From contig NZ_JANHOJ010000001.1 of the NCBI RefSeq assembly GCF_026930145.1, forward strand, positions 434,001-498,000: DNA of 64,000 nucleotides, written 5' to 3'. This document shows, piece after piece, positions 19,417-31,849 of this stretch; within the stretch, counting starts at the first letter, position 1, and each line of letters opens with the position of its first letter. The position numbers and the translations under genes were made by a program. The DNA comes from Bartonella sp. A05. Its GTDB lineage: Bacteria > Pseudomonadota > Alphaproteobacteria > Rhizobiales > Rhizobiaceae. The notes below the pieces were generated by a model, which worked only from the letters and a program-made list of their open reading frames with translations, ran no database searches and was not told where the DNA came from.

Positions 19417-20001
19417 GTGTCAGATTCATGTTCTCTTATACCTCTGCCATTGGTAGATCAACGTTATGCGCAAGCACTTTTTGATTTGGTTCAAGAAGAA
19501 GGTTGTGTTGAAGATGTTGAAAAAGCATTGGCGTCTTTTTTGGTTATCTTGGATAAAGATAAAGATTTGAAGTACTTTGTGCAAAGCCCATTTTTTTCAG
19601 TAAAAGAGCAAGTTAAAGCGTTATGTTCTGTTTTTGAAAGCATTGGATTTGCTGATGTAGGTGCTGGTCAGATTGTTCGCAATTTTTTGCGTGTTGTTGC
19701 AGTAAACCGTCGACTTTTTGCTTTATCTGGTATTTTACGTGCTTTTCAGCGCCGTGTTGCTCTATCTCGAGGAGAAGTTTCAGCACAGGTTGTTTCTGCG
19801 TGTCCGTTGGATGCAAAGCAAAAGGAAGCGTTGTGCGCAGCTTTAGAAGATATTACTGGGGGGAAGGTTTTGCTACGCATCTCTGTTGATCCAGCGATTC
19901 TCGGGGGACTTATCGTTCGCTTTGGATCGTATCAAATTGATACATCCATTGTGGCAAAATTGTTTTCGCTTAAGCTTGCATTGAAAAAAGAGGTCAGCTG
20001 A
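19417..20001 (+). CDS. atpH: ATP synthase F1 delta subunit
   Basis: This 194-residue OSCP/delta subunit links the top of the F1 head to the peripheral stalk. The N-terminal helical domain starts [19 protein letters not shown], and the C-terminal region has the conserved [21 protein letters not shown] signature. The start is GTG 19417 behind GGGAAAGAGG. It is the first gene of atpHAGDC; its stop overlaps the atpA start by one base. F0 genes are not nearby, as is usual for alphaproteobacteria, where F1 and F0 operons are separate. Confidence 0.95.
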   Translation: MSDSCSLIPLPLVDQRYAQALFDLVQEEGCVEDVEKALASFLVILDKDKDLKYFVQSPFFSVKEQVKALCSVFESIGFADVGAGQIVRNFLRVVAVNRRLFALSGILRAFQRRVALSRGEVSAQVVSACPLDAKQKEALCAALEDITGGKVLLRISVDPAILGGLIVRFGSYQIDTSIVAKLFSLKLALKKEVS

Positions 20002-21536
20002 TGGATATTAGACCATCCGAAATTTCAAAAATCCTAAAAGAACAAATCAGAAACTTTGATCAAAAGTCTGAAGTTTCAGAAATTGGTTGGGTTTTGTCTG
20101 TGGGTGATGGTATCGCCCGCGTTTATGGTTTGGATAATATCCAAGCGGGTGAAATGGTTGCTTTTCCAAATGGTGTGCGCGGTATGGCGCTGAATTTGGA
20201 AATCGATAATGTTGGTGTTGTGATTTTTGGATCAGACCGTGATATCCGTGAAGGTGATGCTGTTAAACGACTGGGAGCCATTGTGGATGTTCCCGTAGGG
20301 CCAGAATTGCTAGGGCGTGTTGTCGATGCACTCGGTAACCCCATTGACGGGAAAGGGCCCATTAAAACGGCGAACCGTCGTCGTGTAGATGTGAAAGCGC
20401 CCGGTATCATTCCACGTCAGTCCGTTCATGAGCCAATGTCAACAGGGTTAAAGGCTATCGATGCATTAATCCCTATTGGGCGTGGTCAGCGTGAGTTGGT
20501 GATTGGTGACCGTCAAACAGGTAAAACAGCAATTTTGCTTGATACATTTTTGAATCAAAAGCCTTTTCATGAAAAGGATGCAGGGGGTGATCAGGACAAA
20601 GTTTATTGTATTTATGTGGCCATTGGTCAAAAACGTTCAACGGTTGCGCAATTTGTGAAAGTCTTGGAAGAACGTGGGGCGCTTGAATATTCGATTGTTG
20701 TGGCAGCAACAGCTTCTGATCCCGCTCCAATGCAGTTTATTGCTCCTCTTGCTGGTTGTGCTATGGGGGAATATTTCCGTGACAATGGTCAGCATGCTTT
20801 GATTGGTTATGATGATCTTTCAAAACAAGCTGTGGCTTATCGTCAGATGTCTCTTTTGCTTCGTCGTCCTCCTGGTCGTGAGGCTTATCCTGGAGATGTT
20901 TTCTATCTTCATTCTCGTCTTTTAGAACGGGCTGCAAAATTGAATGCAGAAAATGGTTCTGGATCTTTGACAGCTTTGCCAGTTATTGAAACTCAAGCGA
21001 ATGATGTTTCTGCCTATATTCCAACCAATGTGATTTCGATTACCGATGGTCAGATCTTTCTAGAAACCAATTTATTTTATCAGGGAATCCGTCCGGCAGT
21101 GAATGTTGGTCTTTCAGTATCGCGTGTTGGTTCTGCTGCACAAATTAAAGCGATGAAACAGGTTGCAGGTTCAATCAAGGGTGAATTGGCTCAGTATCGT
21201 GAAATGGCAGCTTTTGCACAGTTTGGTTCAGATTTAGATGCATCAACACAGCGTCTTTTAAATCGTGGTGCGCGCTTGACAGAGCTTTTGAAGCAGCCGC
21301 AGTTTTCGCCACTTAAGACACAAGAACAAGTCGTTGTTATTTTTGCTGGTGTGAATGGTTATCTTGATGCATTAGAGGTTTCTGATGTTGGTCGGTTTGA
21401 GCGGGGGCTTTTGACAATTTTGCGCAGTGATCATCAAGACCTTTTGGATGCTATTGCTGATCAAAAGCAAATAACAGATGATATTAAGGGTAAGCTGGTC
21501 GCTATCCTTGATACTTACGCAAAGAAATTTTCGTAA
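20001..21536 (+). CDS. atpA: ATP synthase F1 alpha subunit
   Basis: This 511-residue non-catalytic nucleotide-binding subunit alternates with beta in the F1 hexamer. It starts [19 protein letters not shown], has the P-loop [10 protein letters not shown], the conserved [43 protein letters not shown] stretch (about residues 270-312, spread over the core) and a helical C-terminal domain. Coupled to atpH by a one-base overlap. Length is normal for the family. Confidence 0.98.
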   Translation: MDIRPSEISKILKEQIRNFDQKSEVSEIGWVLSVGDGIARVYGLDNIQAGEMVAFPNGVRGMALNLEIDNVGVVIFGSDRDIREGDAVKRLGAIVDVPVGPELLGRVVDALGNPIDGKGPIKTANRRRVDVKAPGIIPRQSVHEPMSTGLKAIDALIPIGRGQRELVIGDRQTGKTAILLDTFLNQKPFHEKDAGGDQDKVYCIYVAIGQKRSTVAQFVKVLEERGALEYSIVVAATASDPAPMQFIAPLAGCAMGEYFRDNGQHALIGYDDLSKQAVAYRQMSLLLRRPPGREAYPGDVFYLHSRLLERAAKLNAENGSGSLTALPVIETQANDVSAYIPTNVISITDGQIFLETNLFYQGIRPAVNVGLSVSRVGSAAQIKAMKQVAGSIKGELAQYREMAAFAQFGSDLDASTQRLLNRGARLTELLKQPQFSPLKTQEQVVVIFAGVNGYLDALEVSDVGRFERGLLTILRSDHQDLLDAIADQKQITDDIKGKLVAILDTYAKKFS

Positions 21537-21556
21537 TTGATTGGTGGAATGCTTAG

Positions 21557-22468
21557 ATGGCGTCGCTGAATGATCTTAGAGACCGTATCGCCTCGGTTAA
21601 GGCAACACAGAAGATTACAAAAGCCATGCAAATGGTTGCAGCGGCGAAGTTGCACCGTGCACAAGAGGCGGCTAAATCTGCGCGTCCTTATGCTCAACGT
21701 ATGGCTGCTGTTTTAGCGAATGTGACCGCTGATATTGATATGGTCGATGCACCACCTTTAATGCGTGGCACAGGTCGGGATGATATTCATCTTTTGGTAG
21801 TTTGTACAGCTGAACGTGGTTTGTGTGGGGCTTTTAATACACAAATCGCGCGTCTTGCTCGTGAGCATATTGATGCACTTCTTTCTGCTGGTAAAATAGT
21901 GAAAATCTTGACTGTTGGCAAAAAAGGTGCAGATATTTTGCATCGAGATTTTAAAGCGCTTATGATTGATCATGTTGATTTGCGTTCTGTGAAGCGTGTT
22001 GGTTTCGCAGAAGCTGCGGCAATCAGCCAGCGTATTACGGATTTATTCAATGAGGGTGCATTTGATGTTTGTACGCTTTTTTATTCTGAATTTGTTTCAG
22101 TGATTAATCAGCGTCCGATAGCTTTAGGTTTAATTCCCGTTGCCTCTCAAAAAGATTCTCTTTATGAAGCAGAAGTTGCGGGAAAAGTGGAAAAGAGCGC
22201 AATTCTGCAATCAACAGTTTATGATTATGAGCCGGATGCCGCTTCCCTTTTGGATGAACTTGTGCCGCGCAATCTTTCTGTGCAAATCTTTCGTGCTTTG
22301 CTGGAAAATGTTGCTGGTGAAATGGGTGCGAAGATGAGTGCTATGGATAATGCATCGCGCAATGCAGGTGAAATGATTAATAAATTGACCGTGACTTATA
22401 ATCGTCAGCGTCAAGCGCAGATCACTACGGAATTGGTCGAAATTATTGCGGGCGCTGAAGCGCTTTAA
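21557..22468 (+). CDS. atpG: ATP synthase F1 gamma subunit
   Basis: This 303-residue protein is the central rotor stalk that turns inside the alpha/beta hexamer. It begins with the coiled-coil helix [19 protein letters not shown], and the C-terminal helix contains the conserved [19 protein letters not shown]. The Rossmann-like middle domain ([15 protein letters not shown]) is complete. It starts 20 nt after atpA and is followed 19 nt later by atpD. Confidence 0.97.
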   Translation: MASLNDLRDRIASVKATQKITKAMQMVAAAKLHRAQEAAKSARPYAQRMAAVLANVTADIDMVDAPPLMRGTGRDDIHLLVVCTAERGLCGAFNTQIARLAREHIDALLSAGKIVKILTVGKKGADILHRDFKALMIDHVDLRSVKRVGFAEAAAISQRITDLFNEGAFDVCTLFYSEFVSVINQRPIALGLIPVASQKDSLYEAEVAGKVEKSAILQSTVYDYEPDAASLLDELVPRNLSVQIFRALLENVAGEMGAKMSAMDNASRNAGEMINKLTVTYNRQRQAQITTELVEIIAGAEAL

Positions 22469-22481
22469 ATTGAGAAGGTAA

Positions 22482-24074
<1,593 letters not shown>

Positions 24075-24121
24075 GGGAAGCTGTGTAACGAATGCTTGTC
24101 GTAGAATGACAAGAGGGATCT

Positions 24122-24538
24122 GTGGAAAATAATAGAGCAGAGCGTTTTTTATTTGAGCTTGTGTCGCCTGAAAAACTTGTTTTTTCAGAGGAGGTTACGT
24201 CAGTCGTTCTTCCTTCAGCCTCAGGCTATTTAACGATTATGGCTCATCATGCGCCTTTAATGGCGAGCATTGTGCCGGGCAGTATTCGGGTTTTTACTTC
24301 TTCGGGTGAAAAATTATTTGCTATTTTGGGAGGTGTGGTTGACATTACGTCTTCGGGTTGCTCTCTTTTAGCTGAAACTGTTGTTGCTATTGATCATCTT
24401 TCCTTTGAGGATTTAGAACGGCGGATTTCGCAAGTGCGGGAAATGTTAGAAACAGGCTCCAGTAATAAGACAGATCATACGGTAAAAGATTTTTTCTACC
24501 AGCTTACGACGATTGGTGGTGTGTCTACGGAAGCATAA
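24122..24538 (+). CDS. atpC: ATP synthase F1 epsilon subunit
   Basis: This 138-residue protein has the N-terminal beta-sandwich (FELVSPEKLVFSEEVTSVVLPS, then GYLTIMAHHAPLMASIVPG) and a C-terminal helical region that in this family can inhibit ATP hydrolysis. The start is GTG 24122 behind AGAGGGA. It closes the F1 operon 47 nt after atpD. The final 25 residues are divergent. Confidence 0.94.
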   Translation: MENNRAERFLFELVSPEKLVFSEEVTSVVLPSASGYLTIMAHHAPLMASIVPGSIRVFTSSGEKLFAILGGVVDITSSGCSLLAETVVAIDHLSFEDLERRISQVREMLETGSSNKTDHTVKDFFYQLTTIGGVSTEA

Positions 24539-25663
24539 TGCAGTACGCAGAAAAAGACGATATAAACAGCAGAGTATGCGTTGCGAAAGCAGATTGGCCG
24601 TATTGGTCTGAAGATATTTAGGGGATGTCTCCTATTTTAGTGCTGTTTATGCAGGGTTTTTGTTAGAGTGTGTTGTTTATTATATTCTTGCCTTGTTTGT
24701 TGTATAGCAAGCCTATTGCTTAATGGTGTGCAGTATTTATTAGCTCAACATTATTCAATATATTTGTAATTTTTACATGACATTGACTGATGTTGTAGGG
24801 TTGAGTACTGTCTTGTTAGTTCCAAAATATGTTTTACGATCATATTAAGTAAATCTATTATTAGTTTGGATTATGTGCTTGTTCTAAGTAATCGATTTCT
24901 ATTTTTATCTATATTATGCAATAATGATTTGTTACAGATTTTTTGGATTTGTTGAAAACTTGCTCCTGTCACTTGGTTTTTCGTTTGTTTGACATATAGC
25001 TGATTGCTGCCTTAGCACCAATGGTCTCTTCTGGTATTTTTATAGGGCAGATGTTTTTGTATCAGCGATATGATTTTGCTGATTTTAGTTTGAATCACAC
25101 TTTTTGTATTATATGCATTGTTATACTGGGTTGTACTGGGCATGTTGTATATGAGGTGGCGCGCAAGTAAACAATATATTCTAACTATCTCATAATTTGT
25201 ATTTGTTTTTTCTGATAATAATTCATTTTTTAAAATTATAAAAGAAACATCACGTTCTCATATGTGTATTGGACACTCTGTTGTTTTTCTGTTAATGGGT
25301 TTAGTGATTAAAATTAACATGTCATATGATGCAGTTTTCTACTGCGAGAGGTCTGGGTTTTCAATATTAAAAGCGGGCATTGTCATTGGTAGTTGTATCA
25401 AAATGGTGCAGACTATTTCAGTTTATATTGCTTTAGATCCAGGGTAGAAGATATTGAAGAGGCTTATTGGTATATTGGTGGTTATGTGTGTACACTTCAT
25501 TGCACGTTGCTGGAGGTTAAAACATTGCTTATTTTGAGTTTAATTTTTATTCCATTTGCTTACAGCAAGTGGGCATTCACTATAGAGGATTTCATCTGGT
25601 TTATCATTACTTTTCTTTGGTTCTAAATGATTCTTGTGCACTATGAGATTTTTAAAAAATCAT
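24539..25663. other. Gene-poor stretch after the atp operon
   Basis: No firm gene lies in this 1.1-kb stretch. A plus-strand frame at 25021-25170 could encode 49 residues (MVSSGIFIGQMFLYQRYDF at the start, one hydrophobic segment, ending VVYEVARK). Two further hydrophobic frames lie at 25262-25447 and 25393-25626. Together they could be fragments of a decayed membrane-protein gene, but none has a good ribosome-binding site or a recognised family. Confidence 0.35.
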
Positions 25664-25690
25664 AGAAAAATGCCCACTAAAAAGTGGGCA
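25664..25690 (-). terminator. Intrinsic terminator of the small membrane-protein gene
   Basis: TGCCCACT and AGTGGGCA (25671-25690) form an 8-bp stem around a 4-nt loop; read on the minus strand the stem is followed by a T-run complementary to 25664-25670. It lies 27 nt beyond the stop of the minus-strand gene at 25717 and should end its transcript. Confidence 0.8.
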
Positions 25691-25716
25691 TTGATGGGTT
25701 TTAGTAATCTGTGTAT

Positions 25717-26001
25717 TTAATGTTTACGTATCAGTAACAAACCAACGAGAGCTATTCCTGCGGCCAATGCAATGGTTGTTTTAGGGTTTTCTTTTACCTT
25801 TTTTTTCAATTCTTCAGTGTGTTCGTTAACGTGATCAAGAGCATGACGCCCTTTCTTTTGCCAGGCGTTAAGCATATTAGAAACGTTGTTCAAGTTTTTG
25901 TCATTAGAACGCCAATGGTTGATTGCTGAGAGTTCATTTTTTAATTGTGCAATGCGTTTTTTTATTTTAGCATCTTTGGAAAGGGTGGAAAATATGCACA
26001 T
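25717..26001 (-). CDS. Small ElaB/DUF883-like membrane-anchored protein
   Basis: This 94-residue protein has an amphipathic helical N-terminal two-thirds (LSKDAKIKKRIAQLKNEL and ALDHVNEHTEELKKKVKENP) and one C-terminal membrane helix preceded by NPKTTIALAAGIALVGLLL, ending RKH. This architecture matches ElaB/YgaM/DUF883 proteins, which are inner-membrane-anchored and in enterobacteria can bind ribosomes; that role is not shown here. A strong AAGGAG sits 8 nt before ATG 26001 and an intrinsic terminator follows, so it is a single-gene unit. Confidence 0.75.
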   Translation of the reverse strand: MCIFSTLSKDAKIKKRIAQLKNELSAINHWRSNDKNLNNVSNMLNAWQKKGRHALDHVNEHTEELKKKVKENPKTTIALAAGIALVGLLLIRKH

Positions 26002-26244
26002 AGGTTTAACTCCTTCATATTTAATCGTATCTCAGAATAGGCGGAATGGTGTTTGAGATCTGCCATAACGGCTTGGAAATGAAAAGGTTGCATAGACTTT
26101 TCTTCTTACGGAGAACAATTAGTCGTCAAGAGTATGTGCCAAATGGTATAATGTTCTGATTTATTCATTTTTTCGCATTGTGCTATGATTAAGTGCTGCC
26201 ATAATGATGATAGGGCGTGCAGGTTTTGACGATTTGAGGAACGA

Positions 26245-27498
26245 ATGAGCACAGCATATTATTTATCTAAGCCCTTAGAGAGACGCCGGTCTGTTGCTGT
26301 TGCAGTCGGTGATGTGATTGTTGGTGGTGATAGCCCAGTAGTGGTTCAGTCTATGACCAATACGGACACTGCTGATGTGGATGCAACGGTTGCACAAGTT
26401 GCTGCTCTTTGGCAGGCAGGATCGCAATTGGTACGGATAACCGTTGATCGTGATGAAGCGGCTGCGGCTGTGCCTAAGATACGAGAGCGATTGGAACGGT
26501 TGGGGATTTTTGTGCCTTTAGTGGGGGATTTTCATTATATTGGTCATAAACTTCTGGCGGAGCATCCTGCATGTGCTGAAGCGTTGTCGAAATATCGGAT
26601 TAATCCTGGAAATGTTGGTTTTGGTGCAAAAAAGGATCAGCAATTTACGGAAATCATTCGGATTGCTTGCCATTACGATAAACCAATACGGATTGGAGTG
26701 AATTGGGGATCACTTGATAATGTGTTATTAACACGGCTCATGGATGAGAATGCCAAACAGGAAAAACCTTTATCTGTGGTTGAGGTGATGCGTGAGGCTG
26801 TGGTTCAGTCTGGGCTTCAATCGGCATTGTTAGCTGAGGAAGTAGGGTTGAGGCGTGATAAAATAATTCTTTCGGCTAAGGTGAGTGATGTACAGGATCT
26901 TATTGCTGTTTATAGCACATTGGCAGAGCGATGCAATTATGCGCTTCATTTGGGTTTAACCGAAGCGGGTATGGGGACAAAGGGTGTTGTCGCTTCTTCG
27001 GTAGCTTTGGGAATTTTGCTACAGCAGGGAATTGGCGATACAATTCGTATTTCTTTGACGCCTGAGCCGGGTGGTGATCGAACACGGGAAGTAAGAGTTG
27101 CTCAAGAACTTTTGCAAGTTATGGGGTTTCGACAGTTTTTACCCGTAGTTGCTGCTTGTCCTGGCTGTGGTCGTACGACATCAACAGTTTTTCAACAATT
27201 AGCGCAAAAGATCGAAGCAGATTTATGTAAGAATATGCCGGTTTGGCGTGATAAATATCCTGGCGTTGAAGGTTTAAAGGTTGCTGTCATGGGATGTATT
27301 GTCAATGGTCCGGGGGAATCAAAACATGCCGACATTGGAATTTCACTTCCTGGAACGGGTGAAAGTCCAGCAGCACCAGTCTTTATTGAGGGCAAAAAAG
27401 TGAAAACATTGCGTGGTCCTCATATTGCTGAAGAGTTTGAACTTATACTGAGTGACTATATTCACACACGCTTTGGGCAGGCTGAAACAAAGCTATAA
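26245..27498 (+). CDS. ispG: 4-hydroxy-3-methylbut-2-enyl-diphosphate synthase
   Basis: This 417-residue iron-sulfur enzyme makes HMBPP from MEcPP in the methylerythritol-phosphate pathway of isoprenoid synthesis. It starts its core with [18 protein letters not shown]; the [4Fe-4S] ligands are in [10 protein letters not shown] and [18 protein letters not shown]. Motifs and length are complete. A decayed copy of its 3' part lies just downstream, and the isoprenoid gene ispA is nearby on the opposite strand. Confidence 0.96.
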   Translation: MSTAYYLSKPLERRRSVAVAVGDVIVGGDSPVVVQSMTNTDTADVDATVAQVAALWQAGSQLVRITVDRDEAAAAVPKIRERLERLGIFVPLVGDFHYIGHKLLAEHPACAEALSKYRINPGNVGFGAKKDQQFTEIIRIACHYDKPIRIGVNWGSLDNVLLTRLMDENAKQEKPLSVVEVMREAVVQSGLQSALLAEEVGLRRDKIILSAKVSDVQDLIAVYSTLAERCNYALHLGLTEAGMGTKGVVASSVALGILLQQGIGDTIRISLTPEPGGDRTREVRVAQELLQVMGFRQFLPVVAACPGCGRTTSTVFQQLAQKIEADLCKNMPVWRDKYPGVEGLKVAVMGCIVNGPGESKHADIGISLPGTGESPAAPVFIEGKKVKTLRGPHIAEEFELILSDYIHTRFGQAETKL

Positions 27499-27515
27499 TT
27501 TTGCTCTGCTTGACG

Positions 27516-27667
27516 ATCTCAACGATTTTTCAATAATTTGCGTAAAAGATCGAAGCAGATTTATGTAAGAATTGCCGATTTGGCGCGATAAATATCTTGG
27601 TGTTGAAGGTTTTAAAGGTGCTGTACAGGGCGGTATTATCGATGGGGCAGGAGAACAAAATATGTCG
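27516..27667 (+). pseudogene. Decayed tandem copy of the ispG 3' region
   Basis: Bases 27516-27667 align with ispG bases 27178-27334. Long identical blocks include AAAAGATCGAAGCAGATTTA and TTTGGCG.GATAAATAT, with small deletions and substitutions between. Translated, the copy lacks the cluster cysteine of [10 protein letters not shown] (here roughly QGGIIDGAGE) and the frame is broken. It lies 18 nt past the true ispG stop, so it looks like a tandem duplication now decaying. It has no start and is not expected to make protein. Confidence 0.85.
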
Positions 27668-27734
27668 AAATTACGCTTTGCTCTCGTGTGCTCTGATCGT
27701 CGTATAGATCGTGGTACAGAAGGAAATAATGACT

Positions 27735-28637
27735 TTAATTTTTGCGCGTGATAATAAACCGTGCTGCTTGTTTGAGTGGTTGAGCTTTGGTGCCAAAAGG
27801 GTAAAGAAGTTCTTCTGCTTCGACAATGAGGTCGTCTCGTTTTTTTTGTGCTTTTTGAATGCCATAAAGATTGATAAGAGTAGCTTTATTCGCTGTTCGA
27901 TCTTTACCAGCAGTTTTTCCAAGAATTTGGGTGCTGGCGGTTACATCAAGAATATCATCAGCTAATTGAAAAGCAAGACCAATGTGTGCTCCAAATGTGG
28001 CAAGTTGTTCGATTTGTGCTTGAGAAGCATTCCCAATTATGGCGCCTGCTTGGCAGGCAAAGCTTATAAGTGCTGCTGTTTTCATGCGCTGCAGAGTGAT
28101 GATGGTGTTCTCATTTTGAGGCTTATTTTCGGCTTCAATGTCGAGCATTTGGCCACCGACCATACCGCCAAGTCCTGCTGCTTGTGATAGAGCTGTGATA
28201 AGGTTAATTCTTGTTTCGGGCGTGAGGGTATCTGCTTTATGTGCGATAATTTCAAAAGCGAATGTTAGAAGGGCATTTCCTGCCAAAATTGCTGTGGCTT
28301 CATCAAATGCTGTGTGAACAGTGGGTTGTCCGCGTCGTAGCGTATCGTTATCCATAGCAGGAAGATCATCATGAATCAGTGAATAACAATGGAGACATTC
28401 TAACGCTACTCCGACATCAAGGGACTGTTCAGGAGGAACATCAAAAAGTGCGGCACTTTGGATAACCAGAAAAGGGCGTAAGCGTTTTCCACCATTGAGC
28501 ACACCGTGACGCATGGCTTTGATTAAGATTTCAGGTCGAGCAATTTCACCCTCTTGAACACTATGATTTAAAAGCATATCGAGTCGTTTTTCAACATCAT
28601 GAGCATGTTGTGCAAGAAGGGTCGTGAATTCATGCAT
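27735..28637 (-). CDS. ispA: Geranyl/farnesyl diphosphate synthase
   Basis: This 300-residue trans-prenyltransferase condenses IPP with DMAPP or GPP. The first Asp-rich motif is SLIHDDLPAMDND, the second is FQLADDILD; GGKRLRPFLV and GGQMLDIEAE are typical of bacterial IspA. The frame runs up to 28661, but those codons contain the AAGGAA ribosome-binding site, so ATG 28637 is the start. It converges on ispG and is divergent from mtgA. Product chain length (C15 versus longer) is inferred from family. Confidence 0.93.
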   Translation of the reverse strand: MHEFTTLLAQHAHDVEKRLDMLLNHSVQEGEIARPEILIKAMRHGVLNGGKRLRPFLVIQSAALFDVPPEQSLDVGVALECLHCYSLIHDDLPAMDNDTLRRGQPTVHTAFDEATAILAGNALLTFAFEIIAHKADTLTPETRINLITALSQAAGLGGMVGGQMLDIEAENKPQNENTIITLQRMKTAALISFACQAGAIIGNASQAQIEQLATFGAHIGLAFQLADDILDVTASTQILGKTAGKDRTANKATLINLYGIQKAQKKRDDLIVEAEELLYPFGTKAQPLKQAARFIITRKN

Positions 28638-28756
28638 TGTTACTTCCTTTATGCTTTGCAAAATAGGGGAGTTCTTTTTATGATAGGAAAATAAAGAATG
28701 GAATGGTTATTTTGGTGATCGTGCATTCTATTAGGCAAAATCGGGACAATGGCTAG

Positions 28757-29467
28757 ATGTGGAGAGCAAAGAGGAAAAAGAAGCGGAGGGGGTGGTACAA
28801 TTGGAAAAGGTGGCGCTGTTACGTTGTGTGGCTTTTGGCGTTGTTATTTTTTCTACCAGTTGTTTTTTTATGGATTTATCGTCTTGATTTTGTGCATCCC
28901 ATCTCGACTTTGATGGTGCGTGATGTCATGAGGATGGAGGGTTATAAGCGTGAATGGATTGCGCTATCGGATGTTGCATTCTCAGTGCCAGCAGGGGTTG
29001 TTATGTCTGAAGATGGGAAGTTTTGCCGTCATTCTGGGGTTGATTGGGATGTGTTTTTGGAGATCTTACAAGATGATGTAGAACGTTTGCGAGGTGGATC
29101 AACAGTCACAATGCAAATGGTCAAAAATTTATTTCTTTGGTCCAATCGATCTTATGTGCGTAAGATTTTTGAAATTCCTTATTCTATCATTGCTGATTCC
29201 GTTTTATCAAAAAAACGCATTATGGAAATTTACTTGAATATTGCAGAATGGGGTCCCAGAATTTACGGGATAGAAGCTGCATCTTTTTATTATTTTAATA
29301 AATCTGCACGGAATCTAACGATTCAACAGGCGGCAGCTCTTGTGGCGAGCTTGCCAAATCCTTATTTGCGAAACCCGCATCAACCTACAGATCATTTTTT
29401 AGCTCTAATCCAGCTTATTCAGAAACGAATTTCTATTTCAAGCGCGTATACACACTGTATTCGTTGA
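28757..29467 (+). CDS. mtgA: Monofunctional peptidoglycan transglycosylase
   Basis: This 236-residue GT51 enzyme polymerises lipid II glycan strands at the outer face of the inner membrane. A very basic N-terminus (KRKKKRRGWYNWKRWR) precedes one membrane helix (VWLLALLFFLPVVFLWIY). The catalytic Glu is in MSEDGKFCRHSGVDWD; RGGSTVTMQMVKNLFLW and RIMEIYLNIAEWGPRIYGIEAA complete the domain. No transpeptidase domain is fused. Start ATG 28757 lies 119 nt from the ispA start, so a divergent promoter region sits between them. Confidence 0.94.
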   Translation: MWRAKRKKKRRGWYNWKRWRCYVVWLLALLFFLPVVFLWIYRLDFVHPISTLMVRDVMRMEGYKREWIALSDVAFSVPAGVVMSEDGKFCRHSGVDWDVFLEILQDDVERLRGGSTVTMQMVKNLFLWSNRSYVRKIFEIPYSIIADSVLSKKRIMEIYLNIAEWGPRIYGIEAASFYYFNKSARNLTIQQAAALVASLPNPYLRNPHQPTDHFLALIQLIQKRISISSAYTHCIR

Positions 29468-29631
29468 GTGTGTTAGGACACACTTTATAAAGTCAAACAA
29501 AAAATTGAATGAACGTCTAGTCAAAAGACTTTAATCAGTGTATAGAAAAATCAAATTTTGTTATGTGATCGACAGAAACTGTCATTATTGACACTGTCTA
29601 TTTTGTTTTTGTGGATTTGGAGTATCCCTCT

Positions 29632-29811
29632 ATGGCTGTACCTAAACGAAAAACCTCTCCGTCAAAACGGGGTATGCGCCGTTCGGCTGATGCCCTTAAA
29701 GCACCGACTTATATTGAAGATAAAAATTCCGGTGAATTGCGGCGTCCTCATCATATTGATTTGAAGATGGGTATGTATCGCGGACGTTCGGTTCTACCTG
29801 CTAAGGATTAA
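29632..29811 (+). CDS. rpmF: 50S ribosomal protein L32
   Basis: This 59-residue protein begins [20 protein letters not shown] and ends [13 protein letters not shown], the alphaproteobacterial L32 form without the zinc-binding cysteines seen in some other lineages. It is part of the large ribosomal subunit. ATG 29632 is chosen because MAVPKRK is the universal start; TTGGAG precedes it. It is a single gene here. Confidence 0.96.
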   Translation: MAVPKRKTSPSKRGMRRSADALKAPTYIEDKNSGELRRPHHIDLKMGMYRGRSVLPAKD

Positions 29812-31264
29812 GGTTTTTATCCGGCATCCGTGGTAAAATTCATTTTCGAACGATAAGATTCATTTGACGGATGGTGTGGGAAGAAAGCTTTTTCTCATTA
29901 TTCTCATGAGATATTTATCATTTCTGCGCATGGTTATCTAATCATGCGGAGATTTTTTGTGCACTTTATTATTCTTTACAACAAAGGCTTGTGTGGTTGC
30001 AGATCTCTGCAGATCTGCGTAAGGTATCTTTGCTCTTTTTAAAAGGCGTTTCTTCGTGCTATCTGTGTCAAGAATTAAAGGCATAAATAGTATGAATCGT
30101 TAATGTTGGCCTATTTTACAGTTTTCTTGGTTAGCCCTATTTTTAAAAATAATCATTCAGCTCTGGCAGACAATCGGTACACTTGCACGATAAATCAATA
30201 AAATTTAGACAATAGATTGCCACTTGGCATCGGTCAATGATAGGTCACAATACATTGATGGAGCTGTCTTTTTTCTTATACGATCGAGAATGGTTCTGAG
30301 AGGTTATAATTTTCTGTATGCTTATGAGAGCGCACAGGCAGAAACAGGATTATGCGCTTGTAAAAGTATATCTTTGAAAAAATGCAGGGATTTATTGCGA
30401 CTCATGAAGAGTAGAATTCTCTTCAAAATGGGAATGGTCGAAATATAAAGCAGAATGCTCTCTTTCCTCATGGCAAGATATGCATGGTAAGATATGACAT
30501 GCAATATTTTTTGAAAAGCGCCAAGTGAAATAAAAGAGAAATGGCACGTGTCGGATCAAGTTTATTTTTCTGAGCTTCATATTTTAGCGAAATAAAAACG
30601 GTTTCACTGTCCTATGAATAAAACAGAAAAATTATGCAATTCTGCGCTTCCCTGCTTTCCTTTTGAACAGGGGTCGAGTGATTTTATTCTCTTATTCGTG
30701 TTGATAAATAACCTTAATGTTATGAATTTTATGCAAAGGCAATAGATATTCTCATCATCTATGGCATTTTCTCTCTGCAATTTTTGAGATTTAAGAGTTT
30801 AGTGAGCTGAAATGATCTGTTGAAAGAAATTTATGATATTGTTAGTGCAGCTTTTTGTTATAAATGAGTTTGTTTAAAGAGAGAGCTTATTGAAAACTGT
30901 TTCTGTTGTCAATTTTGTGGTTTCTATAAGTTTTAATAGAATTTACAACTTTAGACTATTATGTGTTTTGGTTTCTTTGGAAACTATTACAACCGTTTGA
31001 AAATTCTAATCACTCTTAGAGGTAGGATTTTAAGGTAAATCTGATCCGGAAAAGCAAAAATTGACTTAAAAAAGGGGTTAGAAATAAATGCAATACAAGC
31101 AAACTACTCGATTGCATTCACTCGTTCATAAAATACTGACCTTAATGGAACAATTTGTCAAAGAAGATACAGAATTATTAAAGAAGATATAGCAATCCAC
31201 TTATGGCAGCATAAAACCATCTTTGCGTTTAATTTTATGCTGTTAATCATGCAAATCTCATTGC
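29812..31264. other. Long gene-poor stretch between rpmF and carD
   Basis: No gene is convincing in these 1.45 kb. Small plus-strand frames exist: 30224-30448 (74 residues, TTG start), 30614-30745 (43 residues) and 31088-31192 (34 residues, MQYKQTTRLHSLVHKIL at the start, with GGGG 13 nt upstream), all unrecognised. A hairpin at 31207-31242 lies just beyond carD. The rest appears to be decayed DNA. Confidence 0.4.
31207..31242 (-). terminator. Perfect 10-bp hairpin downstream of carD
   Basis: CAGCATAAAA at 31207-31216 pairs with TTTTATGCTG at 31233-31242 around a 16-nt loop. It lies 22 nt past the carD stop on the minus strand. No T-run follows, so termination may need Rho or the hairpin may only protect the 3' end. 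It resembles the hairpin behind macB. Confidence 0.4.
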
Positions 31265-31849
31265 TTATGCAGCATAGACTGCGTTATTTTCTTCATCTGT
31301 TTCATCTACATCCGTTTTAAATTCGCGCCTTGGCTTGTTCATGAGATGCATCTCTATTAAATTAATAGCTTCCGTTTCAGAAAAACTTTTGATGACAGCA
31401 ATTTCACGTGCCATCCGCTCAAGCGCAGCAGTATAGAGCTGACGTTCAGAGTATGATTGTTCAGGTTGAACATTTGGGCGAAAGAGATCTCGTACGACTT
31501 CAGCAATACAGATAAGATCCCCAGAATTAATTTTAGCATCATATTCTTGAGCACGACGTGACCACATTGTACGCTTAATCCGTGCTTTTCCTTGTAGGAT
31601 TTTAAATGCACGCTCAACAGAATCAACAGCAGACAATTTGCGCATTCCGATAGAAAGAGCTTTTGCAATTGGTACTTTTACATTCATTTTGTCTTTAGCA
31701 AAATGGATCACAAAAAGTTTTAATTTATGCCCCGCAACTTCCTGGTCTTCGATTGCTACAATTTGTCCTACCCCATGGGTAGGATAGACGATATATTCAG
31801 AGGTTGAGAATCCCTTAGCGCCGGAAGGGATGTTGTGCTGGGACGCCAT
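31265..31849 (-). CDS. carD: CarD/CdnL-family transcriptional regulator
   Basis: This 194-residue protein has the N-terminal RNA-polymerase-interaction domain (STSEYIVYPTHGVGQIVAIED, with VIHFAKDKMNVKVPI) and a helical DNA-contacting C-terminal domain (WSRRAQEYDAKINSGDLICIAEVVRDLF). CarD/CdnL proteins bind the polymerase beta subunit and stabilise open complexes, notably at rRNA promoters. An acidic tail (DVDETDEENNAVYAA) is present. It is downstream of fdxA on the same strand, a conserved alphaproteobacterial pair, with 290 nt between. Confidence 0.93.
   Translation of the reverse strand: MASQHNIPSGAKGFSTSEYIVYPTHGVGQIVAIEDQEVAGHKLKLFVIHFAKDKMNVKVPIAKALSIGMRKLSAVDSVERAFKILQGKARIKRTMWSRRAQEYDAKINSGDLICIAEVVRDLFRPNVQPEQSYSERQLYTAALERMAREIAVIKSFSETEAINLIEMHLMNKPRREFKTDVDETDEENNAVYAA

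Noticed and set aside
30224-30448. 74-codon plus-strand frame between rpmF and carD
   Set aside because: TTG start, no ribosome-binding site, no recognisable motif, and it lies in a stretch that looks decayed.
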